Shown piece by piece: positions 26,186 to 33,930 of a stretch of DNA of 64,000 nt. The number at the start of each line of letters is the position of its first letter. Positions within the stretch are counted from its first letter, which is position 1. The stretch spans positions 2,923,501 to 2,987,500 of the forward strand of contig JAFREQ010000027.1 in the NCBI GenBank assembly GCA_025331565.1, in the 5' to 3' direction. This stretch comes from Holacanthus passer. Lineage: Eukaryota > Chordata > Actinopteri > Pomacanthidae. The translations under genes were made by a program, and so were the position numbers. The notes below the pieces were generated by a model. It was not told the origin of the DNA and searched no databases. It worked only from the letters and a program-made list of their open reading frames with translations.

Positions 26186-29100
26186 AGACGTCCAGGTTAT
26201 GCTGCATGTGGCCTGGACTGAACCTGATTTTTATCAGCTCATCATGTTTTCACCTGCAAATAAAGGTGAAACATACAGCATTAATAACAGCTTTTGCTCG
26301 TCTCACCATCAGCTGACCTGCATGTACTACCACATTAAAGATGACTCGGACGTCACCAGCTTCGACCTCTATCCTCCTGACGTGCTGCTGTACTACGAGT
26401 GAGTTTGAAATGATTTGTGTTGGGCTAAAGTTAAAAACGGGCTTCCTCATAATCACACGACTGTGAGAACAGTTTGTGTTAGTTTCTGTCTCTCCGTCTC
26501 TCTGCAGTTACTCTCTGGTGCCACAGTCCAGCTGCAGGTCTTATTTTGAACAGCTGGCGGATGCAGATTTCTCCGTCTTCTCCTCCGCCCTCAGCTACAA
26601 ACTGACCGTTCTGTTCGCTAATGCCAGGAGCTGCCTGGTGAGTCCCCGGACAACAAACAGTACACACATCTCAAATGGCCAGATTCACCTGTTCTTTACC
26701 ACAGTAGCCTGTTAAACTGGTTAAAGTGGTTTTCTCAGTAACTGCCCAATGTCTTAATCTTAATAAATTTGATAAAATCAGAGTCCAAGACAAATTTTCC
26801 ATGTACAAAGAAAATACAATGGGTATTATTTTACTTTTATTGTCTGTTTCAACATTGCTTTTCAAAACGTTCACCTTTTTTTAATATTGCTTCTTGTGCT
26901 CCAGTCTGATCCAATCTTTATTTAACATAATTAATTAGTCCACGACTCCAGAGAGAAATTCAAGATGTGCTACAGGAAGCCACTTTTCAGGACAAGATTT
27001 CTAGATTATATTTATTAATTACTAATGTGATAGATTAAGTCTGAACTAAATAACATAGTAAATAAAAGCACAACATTAAGTGTCAATGTAAATCGAACCC
27101 AATCCAGATACTTAGTACTTCTCTTCTTTTAACATTCAAATCAGTTATTAATTTCTGTTCTTTGTGTCATTTTCTAAGGGTATAACAAGCACGAGTTTGA
27201 CCGCAGATAATATAGCCGTGTTGGGAAACATGTGCTGCACTCTGGATGGATCCTACGTCGAGAACTCGGACCCGTCCATCCTGGAAAAACTGAAGAACTG
27301 TCCAGACCTCACTGACGCTCAGGCTGCCGCCGCTGAAGCTCAGCTGCAGAGCGGGAAAACACAATATGGGTACGTCAACAGAAGCAATACATCCATTTTC
27401 AGTTTTTTTAATAATCAGAAAACCTCTTTATTTGTATTATTGTAGTATCAGCAGATGTATTTGTCACCAGTAGTCTTTGGTATCCTCTGAAATATCCCTT
27501 TATTTTCTAAGTTAATAGGTTTTTGTTCAAGTTTCAGTTTGACACGCTCTTTTTATTCTCCTTGTTTTTCGATAACCAGAGCTCCATCAACGTGGAGCGA
27601 ACAGACTCTGAAGGATCTCGGCATGTTACCGCTGTATCTGACTTCAACCTTCTATGATAACTTTGACAAAGTGGGTAACACATGGATTTATCCATCTGTG
27701 GCATCACGTCACCTGTCAGGTGTTGGATTGAAGTTGATGATGTTTTGTCTGTTTTATTCCTGCGAGCAGAAAACGAAGCGGAAGTTCTTGAGGTACTTCC
27801 TGGGAGTTCTGAGGCGCAACGGAGTGGACAGACAGAAGAGGAAGAGGATGAAGAGAGAAATAAGAAAGTCCATTAAAAAGAAGTCAAAGAGATCCACCAG
27901 TGAGTCTCCCTTCGCCATCTGCTTGTTTCCTCTTCATGAATTCAATATTTTAACTATTCTATATCTGATTTTTAGCAAACGAGTGCACTGTAGGAACAAT
28001 CACCCAGGTGACCATCAGAGATGTGACGTTCCCCTTCGACTACGACGACATAACCCAGTTCAACTGCTGCCTCAGTGCCACCACTGTCAAAGACAACCTG
28101 GATGCCATCACTGGGAAGGTGGATCAGGAGGAATACCTCAGCATTGTTCTCGAGAAGCTCAGAGAGGTAGGTGACAAGTTCAGGTTTGCAATGTTAAGTT
28201 AATTTATTAATAAACAAGAAGTAGGACTCTGTGATTCTCCGCTGAATGTCTTCTCACTGACTCGCACATATTCACAGGCTTACGCTGCCAACTCTACCGT
28301 CCCAGAAGTCCAGGTTCAGGTCTTGGGTCCGGCGTCCCGTGTGGCCACGACGGACGACATCAACATGTGGACCATCACTGCGATCGACACGCTGTCTGCT
28401 CTGATGGACTCGTCCGATGGGCAGTGGGACCCGAGCCTGGTGAGCTAACAAGTCAACAAGTGTGTCGTGTATGTGTGTGTATATGTTTGTGTGTTCTCAT
28501 GAGTCGGCGTATCTGCTCGTCCAGGCCGAGGCCATCATCTCTAAGTATCTGAGTAAGGAGGAGAACAAACTGGGCAGCGCTGAGCTCAACGCCGTCGGAG
28601 GAGCCAACCTGTGCTCGCTGGACGCTGACGTTTTGAAGACCATTTCCCAACAAAGCCTCACGTAAGAAGTCAGGACGGTGTCTGTTTGGAGGATTGTTAC
28701 ACTAGTATCATGACATTGTTAACATTTCAAGCCACAACAGGTCTCAGATAGACAGAATGTAATAGGGATGATCTGACATGTATTATTATGACATTACTAA
28801 AAATTAAATAAGAGTTTAAGGAGCCTGAAATTGGAGTATGTGGGTACTTGTCTTTCTTTGGTATCCAGCATCTCATACTCTGTGTGTCTTTGTCTCCTGC
28901 AGAGACGCTGAAGCCCTGACTGTGTCCAACTGCACCATAGAGAAAAAGAGAGAACTGTTCACCATCGCCAGACAAGCGTTTGCCACAAAGACACGCTCTG
29001 AAACCATCTCTGCTTCCTCCTACAACCTCATGCAGCCTTACCTCGGTAGGCAGAACACACACACACACACACACACACACATTCAAACTGCATACAGAAA

Positions 29101-31228
29101 AACTTAACTGAACCGTTGACAGTGAACTCACTCTTCATTTCTTACCTGGCCCGCAGGGGGTGCAAATTTAAGCTATGTCCGAAGTTTGTCAGCCTCCAAC
29201 ATCAACATGGACATGGCTACCTTCACCAGTCTGGATGAGAACGTTGTACTGGTCAGTGGTGTGTTTGTGTGTATGTTTGGCAAAATACTGAACTACCTGT
29301 AAGGCACAAAAGGACAAAATGTTACCACCTGAATGCTTCATTATGACTGTGTCCAACATAGCTGGTGTTTATTAGCTGTGATGTTCTGCCGAATCTTTTG
29401 GTCAGTGAGAACAGGAGAAGGAGACAGACCTTATAAAACCTTGTAAACCTGAAGACTTGAACCTGTCCTTTAATTAAATATGTGTTTATTTGCACACAAC
29501 TATATCATTTCTGTTTGCTGTTCTCCTTAGGATCTCAACGTTAATGAAGTTCAAGGCCTTCTCGGCACCAACGTGGCAGAACTGAAGTCCTATGAAAACC
29601 AAACGCTGGTGCAGAGATGGATCAGGGAGCAGCCACAGTTGCAGCTCAACGCACTGGGACTGGGTCTTACGGGAGGCAAGGCTGACGCGACAGTCTCCAC
29701 CTCCACCATCGACGACCCTGTGACCGTCACAACGACTGCTGGTTCCAGCTCCAGCAGCTCCACAACAGGATCTTCTGCCACCACAGGTGAGTACTGCGAA
29801 GGTACTGAGTGAAACAGGGGGTGTGGTAGGACTAATTACTTTTATTTAAATGCACAAGATGCAGCAGCAGGTGAGGCAACACAAGAAAGTCTCTGAGCTT
29901 CAGGGAACACAGGAAAATAGACGGGGAATAGTTTCTTAAGGAGGGATTGTCCAAGGGAAATGCCCACAGCCACGTAGTACAGGCAGACAAAACTAGGTAC
30001 TCAGGCGAAGTGGACTGGCTTATATAGAGTCCTGATGGTGATTGGCTGCAGCTGGGAACACAGGTGACTAGACGAGGTGGGAGTGGCTGGTAGGTGAGGT
30101 GAGGCAGGGTGAGTGGAAAAGTACTGGGATGAAAATGATGGCAGGTCAACAGTGACAAACTGTCAGATTGAACATAGACGGAAAGACTGAACTGAGAACT
30201 AAGACGCAGAGACTGAAGACAGACAGAGACAGACGGGCTGAACTAAGACAGGAAGCAGTCAGACAGGGGAGAACTGACAGGACGGAATTCAGACATGAAC
30301 GGGACAGGACTGATACAACAAGACTGAAGCTATGACAGGACAGAACTAGTGGCTGGCAGGAGCTGTGGCTGGGGCTGAACATAACTAAGGCTGAACACAG
30401 ACACACAGAGCTGTGACACTGAGAAGGTAGATCATCACCTGGTGAAGACGCTGACTTTTAGCTTCAATCTTTAGCATTATATCATATATTAAGAATCAGA
30501 ATAAGTTTAATTTCCAAGTAGGTTTTCACACATGAGTTGATGTTTTTGGACTCATAACAAAAACATTTAAGTGAGAAATGCATTAAAGCAAAACAGAAGC
30601 TTAAATGGAAAATTGACAATAAAATATGAAAAACTATTATAAAAATGTGCACAATATATTATTTAAATGTTACAGTATGTTATTTAAATGAAAGAGCTGT
30701 ACAGGTTGTGCAGGAATGTGCAGAGTATGTAAGTGCATATTTAAGATGGTTCTCGTCTTAAAATGAGTCAGTTTAAAACATTAAAACGTGAGTTGGAGCT
30801 GGTTTCCAAAGAACTCGTGGAGTTACGTTATTGTAATTCACAAACTACAGCTGATGTAAATATTTTAGATCTAAAATTGTTCTAAAATTACTGAAGCAAA
30901 AGTAGCAAAAGTAACGATGGGGGGTGCAGACGCTGAAGGAGGGAGGGACGTTTTAAAAGGTTTAATAACTAAGTGGGAATGGAGCTTCAGACGAACTTCT
31001 CATGGAAACACAATGACATACTTGCAGATCTCAGTTAACATTAGATCAATGTATTGAAAACGAGATATATCACATCTGAATGTAGTGAAAATACACAGCG
31101 ACTCTGATCTCTAAAGTGAGTTTGTGTCTGTTCCAGGTAACGATGCTGTCGTCCTCCGAGCAGACGCCGGCTTCTCCTGCCTCCTTCTCCTCGTGCTCCT
31201 CGTCACTTCTCAGCACATTGTCGCATGA
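8203..31228 (+). CDS. msln: Giant mesothelin-family GPI-anchored protein, 64 coding exons, 2,591 aa
   Basis: Secreted surface glycoprotein of the mesothelin/otoancorin/stereocilin family. I traced 64 exons totalling 7,776 nt with every phase matching; coordinates are in the entries for its parts. Residues 1-24 form a signal peptide with an FLLLYLL core. Exons 4-46 encode six tandem units, each with a Trp-containing motif (EWLMKN-type) and usually a CX7C pair with an Asn sequon. Exons 47-64 encode the mesothelin-like C-terminus, including NAVGGANLCSL and LNALGLGLTGG, close to segments near the end of mammalian mesothelin. A Ser/Thr-rich stalk and a terminal hydrophobic tail (CLLLLVLLV) predict a GPI anchor. 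Mammalian mesothelin precursors are about 620-630 residues, so this protein is roughly four times longer. Family is sure; orthology to MSLN rather than a fish paralogue is inferred. Confidence 0.85.
9228..9312 (-). mobile_element. Decayed tRNA-derived SINE head in intron 3
   Basis: Read on the minus strand, TAGCTCAGTAGT (9288-9299) matches a tRNA A box and is followed at tRNA-like distance by a degraded B-box region (GGTCCCGGGGCC). Related tRNA-like tracts are common in fish SINEs. No intact tRNA cloverleaf or body can be drawn. Confidence 0.5.
10604..14035 (+). repeat. Mesothelin-like gene, repeat unit 1 (exons 4-11)
   Basis: Exons: 10604-10726, 11051-11250, 11328-11431, 12205-12317, 12428-12694, 13293-13367, 13486-13727, 13954-14035. 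The core is the CX7C exon (SCLSTKNFSCSTY), a helical exon (VRELSQHF), a Trp exon (EEWLMKNFGDF) and a Leu exon (LEVLHLLSLAQKAELLL). The Leu exon is unusually long at 267 nt because of a Pro/Tyr/Trp-rich insert. Exons 9-11 look like a shortened further copy: WYMQVVMPLLRRFLP resembles the W-FxxRLRPFLP stretch of other units but lacks the CX7C pair. The block begins and ends in phase 0. Confidence 0.8.
13390..13416. repeat. (CA)n microsatellite
   Basis: Dinucleotide tract in the intron between exons 9 and 10 of the mesothelin-like gene. Confidence 0.9.
14167..17137 (+). repeat. Mesothelin-like gene, repeat unit 2 (exons 12-22)
   Basis: Exons: 14167-14310, 14652-14854, 14955-15064, 15261-15379, 15472-15648, 15736-15767, 16418-16515, 16679-16701, 16816-16837, 16939-16966, 17059-17137. 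Lengths are 144, 203, 110, 119, 177, 32, 98, 23, 22, 28, 79. It carries SCLSTKNFSCSVY, AEWMKNNFGFFS and LEVLHLLSPNQTAEMLL. A ladder of microexons follows, with single cysteines in order: PPCDVY, ECVPEN, CPTTQYN, NICRGIN, YACAQ. The unit starts and ends in phase 0 and is collinear with unit 3. Confidence 0.85.
17270..19805 (+). repeat. Mesothelin-like gene, repeat unit 3 (exons 23-33)
   Basis: Exons: 17270-17416, 17521-17732, 18185-18279, 18375-18487, 18581-18757, 18845-18876, 18988-19085, 19353-19375, 19465-19486, 19581-19608, 19721-19805. Lengths are 147, 212, 95, 113, 177, 32, 98, 23, 22, 28, 85. Motifs: RCLSRRNLSCHSY, AEWLMKNLGPFS, LEAVQLLTTKQTAELLV. Cys microexons: NLSCSSY, GCIIYSQE, CDVTMTN, EICAGVN, FACAS. 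Exon 26 has a second acceptor 6 nt downstream (18381) that would drop two residues without a frameshift. Confidence 0.85.
19900..21376 (+). repeat. Mesothelin-like gene, repeat unit 4 (exons 34-38)
   Basis: Exons: 19900-20046 (147 nt), 20120-20331 (212), 20435-20538 (104), 20972-21090 (119), 21221-21376 (156). The first two have the same lengths as those of unit 3. Motifs: SCLISKGLSCSTY (CX7C kept, but its Asn sequon is lost), GEWLQKNLGGFS, MEALPQLTVKQLAEV. The Cys microexon ladder is absent. Phase 0 at both ends. Confidence 0.8.
21096..21130 (+). repeat. (TCCTG)7 pentanucleotide repeat beside exon 37 donor
   Basis: Seven perfect TCCTG units begin at intron position +6, right after the donor gtacg. 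Confidence 0.95.
21518..22696 (+). repeat. Mesothelin-like gene, repeat unit 5, diverged (exons 39-42)
   Basis: Exons: 21518-21732, 21873-21958, 22327-22463, 22571-22696. Exon phases (0-2, 2-1, 1-0, 0-0) match the core of units 1-4. Sequence is weaker: LWLRKRLRPLLVNLS is clear, only one cysteine of the CX7C pair remains (GRNCSIEQ), and the Trp motif has become FLERSFMGFS. Confidence 0.7.
22778..23888 (+). repeat. Mesothelin-like gene, repeat unit 6, diverged (exons 43-46)
   Basis: Exons: 22778-22968, 23046-23134, 23526-23653, 23761-23888. The first three share the core phase pattern; the last ends in phase 2 and leads into the C-terminal region. Motifs: AWFDKRLRNYLGFLTKSL, HNSSCLAFQKL, AWFAEYIGPFMPFL. 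Several Asn sequons are present. Confidence 0.7.
23908..24078. mobile_element. Fish interspersed repeat (acttgtacttta / tccactaca type)
   Basis: Dense acttgtacttt, tttactccactacat and agttacttgttacttt words, a combination widespread in teleost introns. Similar text occurs at 42355-42470 and 63049-63175. Ends not defined. Confidence 0.5.
24207..31228 (+). CDS. Mesothelin-like gene, exons 47-64: C-terminal mesothelin region, stalk, GPI signal
   Basis: Exons: 24207-24324, 24657-24875, 24989-25159, 25564-25713, 25802-25866, 25991-26120, 26313-26398, 26508-26637, 27179-27369, 27580-27670, 27770-27899, 27976-28166, 28278-28439, 28525-28661, 28903-29045, 29157-29251, 29531-29786, 31137-31228. This part is single-copy. 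Exon 57 (27770-27899) is almost entirely Lys/Arg-rich and ends KKKSKRST, a candidate proprotein-convertase site. Exon 60 has NAVGGANLCSL and exon 63 LNALGLGLTGG. Exon 63 then runs into a Ser/Thr stalk, and exon 64 encodes a hydrophobic tail ending HIVA-stop. Confidence 0.8.
26136..26183. repeat. (GT)n microsatellite
   Basis: Dinucleotide tract starting about 16 nt after the exon 52 donor; another GT tract (25966-25984) sits just before that exon's acceptor. Confidence 0.9.
29055..29080. repeat. (CA)n microsatellite
   Basis: Dinucleotide tract about 10 nt after the exon 61 donor. Confidence 0.9.
29787..31136 (+). other. Last intron of mesothelin-like gene with repeat-like block
   Basis: 1.35-kb intron. 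Positions 29830-30420 are purine-rich and full of gacagg, agactga and gaactga words, with a gattggctgcagctggga segment typical of fish dispersed repeats. I could not find clear terminal repeats or a target duplication. Nothing codes. Confidence 0.5.
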
Positions 31229-31669
31229 AGAACCACGTGACTGATTATTGATAACTATATATCCACTAATAGAAGGAGATACTGTCAAAGAGAAGACACA
31301 GCTACGGGTACCTCAAACCATAAGCGACACTTGCTACTTACTAAACTGTATTGCTTATTTTGAAGAAAATATCAATAACAATACAGTCGATGTGAATAAT
31401 GTTTTCTCGATTCATTGATCCTTCAGTAGTAAGGATGTAAAATCTTTTCACACATAATTTTAAGGCTCTTATATTTGCTTACCTTTATGTTTTTGTCCTG
31501 GTGATTCAGTTTTTTTTTTTTAAATATAACTTGTAATAGAAAAATGAAGGTGACAGTTTCTGCTGTATTTATGTGGATGTAATCCCATGTATCCATTCTG
31601 AAACAGCGCTCTCTTTAAGCAGGCTATCCTTGAAAATGAACAGTGTGCCTGGAGCTGTATGAGATTAAT

Positions 31670-31675
31670 AATAAA
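31670..31675 (+). terminator. Poly(A) signal of mesothelin-like gene
   Basis: AATAAA about 440 nt after the stop codon; a second AATAAA lies at 31771-31776. Confidence 0.6.
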
Positions 31676-31790
31676 TGCACATTGTATGTCGTTGCACAAT
31701 CATCAGAGCTCATCGCTTGCTTGGTCACAGTTTATTAATATTCAAGGGTTTGACGGACGTTTCATCTGTACAATAAAACAAACAAAAACA

Positions 31791-31796
31791 TTTATT
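31791..31796 (-). terminator. Poly(A) signal of LITAF-like gene
   Basis: TTTATT on the plus strand reads AATAAA on the minus strand, about 610 nt after the LITAF-like stop codon. Confidence 0.55.
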
Positions 31797-32067
31797 GACA
31801 AAATCATCATGAGTATGTAAGTAAGTCTGAGATGTAAGTATAACAGCATCTGTTTCTCCAGTCTGACTTTGTAAAGGCAGCAAATAACAACTGAATTAGA
31901 GGCATGAGTAGACATAGAACAGTGTCAGAGCCAGACTTTATTACTGTCAGATTCAGGATAATTACATTTTCTGAATTCAACAGTGGCTCATTCAGGAGGA
32001 AACTGCTGCCTTCCTGATGTGTGATGTACAGATGGATGAGTGCTACTAAGAGGGACATCATGTCAGT

Positions 32068-32402
32068 CAGAGCTGCAACTGATGATTATTATCAATAGAT
32101 CTGTCCATTATTTCTCGATTAATCAATTTGTCTATAAAAAGAGTGAAAAACGCTTTGTGTAATTTCGCAGAGCTCAAGGTGACGTCTTCAAATGTCATGT
32201 TTTGTTTGACCAACGGTACAAAAAATCCAGAGCCCGTCAATTCACAATCATGTACATGACAAAGAAAGCAAGTCCTCACATTTAAGAAGCATGAAGTCAG
32301 TGAACTTTTGGCTTTGTTGTTTAAAAAAGACAAAAATTAAAGTTGAGCATTCATTTTCTGTCAGTTGACGAATGGATTAATCGACTAATCATCGCAGCTC
32401 TG
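32068..32402. mobile_element. hAT-like MITE abutting the LITAF-like stop codon
   Basis: The left end CAGAGCTGCAACTGATGATT and the right end ATCATCGCAGCTCTG form terminal inverted repeats about 335 bp apart. The interior (gacgtcttcaaatg, attaatcgactaat) resembles a repeat frequent in teleosts, and a related copy lies at 42102-42346. The right end touches the TAA of the LITAF-like gene (32403-32405), so the element starts that gene's 3' UTR. An 8-bp target duplication is not recognisable. Confidence 0.65.
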
Positions 32403-33348
32403 TTATAAGCGTTTGTACACGCCGAGTACAGTCTTGCAGGTAGGACAGGTGTGCTTTGCGTCTCTCAGCCGGTCCACACAGAACGGGATGAGACAGCAAC
32501 CTAAGACAAAGCTGGAGAGGACGGCAGGTAATGTCAGGATTTGTATATGCATATACATAACATATACTTTAAAATATTATTTTATCAGTCATCTGATTTT
32601 TTTCAAACAAAGAATTGGTAATGACGACACAGCACAAAGACACTCCAAAATTCAAAAATCACCTTTTCAACATCTCTAAAACTCAGGTATAATATCTGCA
32701 TTAAAATTTCTAAAACCGACTAGACCTGTGTTATATATTTTGTGGAATTGTCTACTTGTATTTGAGCATTATGTTTCAAACCCAGAGAACAATGTACATT
32801 TTTTAATTTTTAGTTTCATTTGGCGCCTGTCAATGACGACATATCCCCTTCGAGTCACGTCAGGGTTAGAGTTAGGCTCAGGACAAATCTTACATTCATT
32901 TGCTCCATGCTGAAGCTCGAAGAAATGCAAGTAAATTTTTGTCTCTTTTTCAGCCACCCAAAATTCTTTCTGGGCCGCTGACATGGCAACAGACTTTTAA
33001 TGTTTGTGAATATTATAAAAGAGCGAATGCCCTTTGCTCCTTCTTACCCACAAAGGAAGAGTCCTCCACAGAAGAGGTAGGTGAGCAGACCAGAGGAGTA
33101 CTCCACCTTGGACAGGACTGTCTGGTGGCACTTAGGACAGGCGATCTGAACCGGACTGTCTCCCAACGGGCCGACTGTCACTGTCACACAAAGTGAAGAT
33201 GGAGGAGACCAAAAAAGAGTGAGCGGTGAATAGAATGACAATAAAGTCAAAGGAAATTAGATCTTTGTTATTATGAGGAACAACAGGGCTCCATCAAATC
33301 ACACGCAGACAGTCGACACTCACCAACAGGCACTTGTGCATTTGCCAT
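32403..33348 (-). CDS. LITAF-domain protein, 88 aa
   Basis: Small zinc-binding membrane protein of the LITAF/CDIP1 family, whose members sit on the cytosolic face of late endosomes and lysosomes. Coding exons: 33324-33348, 33048-33180, 32403-32511 (267 nt, phases matching). The whole protein is essentially one LITAF domain: CPKC near residue 22, a hydrophobic stretch (GLLTYLFCGGLFLCGFVLG), then HTCPTC and the family-typical end GVYKRL. The Pro-rich N-terminus with PPxY motifs found in longer LITAF proteins is missing. After joining to the 5' UTR exon (donor at 33847) an in-frame TGA lies two codons before the ATG, so the short N-terminus is real in this transcript. It could be a litaf or cdip1-like paralogue; family certain, symbol not. 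Confidence 0.85.
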
Positions 33349-33930
33349 TGTTCCTGTTAAAAAAATCATATCAAAAATATCAGTAAATACAGGCTGCAAC
33401 ATGATTAAATACTAGATTTAAAATGTATGATGATTTGTGAATAAATTATTGATCACAAAAGTTTCTTCTTATTCGATTGTTGATTATTAACTGCCTCTAT
33501 CTTAACATATAATTAACCATCTAATGTCATTTGAACTATAAAAAAAAACTACATATGAGGTTTAAATTCTGTTCATTTCGAGTTGTATTTCAAAGTAGGT
33601 AGTTTTAGTTTTGTCTGCGTAGGAAGATCCTGATAATTTACTCACTAATCTACATTCACATGTGTGTTAAACATGCATTTGTCACCAGTATCAAGACTTA
33701 TAGACATACAGTATATTTGGATTCACTATCGCTGCTTGGTATTGCAAACAAGTTCACAACATAACAACAGACACCCACTAAAATTCATTCACATATTCAG
33801 TTTAACAAATGAAGCATAACTTTATCAAATAGGTCAGAGTACTTACAGTATGTGTGGAAGAAGGTCTGACCGCAGAGAGGACTTCACCTACTCTGCCAAC
33901 CTTTGTCACCTCCCCACGAGTCATAAGATT
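33349..33930 (-). promoter_or_regulatory. 5' UTR exon, first intron and promoter side of LITAF-like gene
   Basis: An acceptor (aacag, then GAACAATG) precedes the start codon. A donor (CATACT, then gtaagt) at 33847 marks a noncoding first exon reaching an undefined point near 33900. Confidence 0.5.

Noticed and set aside
27539..28174. 211-codon plus-strand ORF read as a single exon
   Set aside because: It crosses two introns with good GT-AG borders and changes frame relative to exons 56 and 58.
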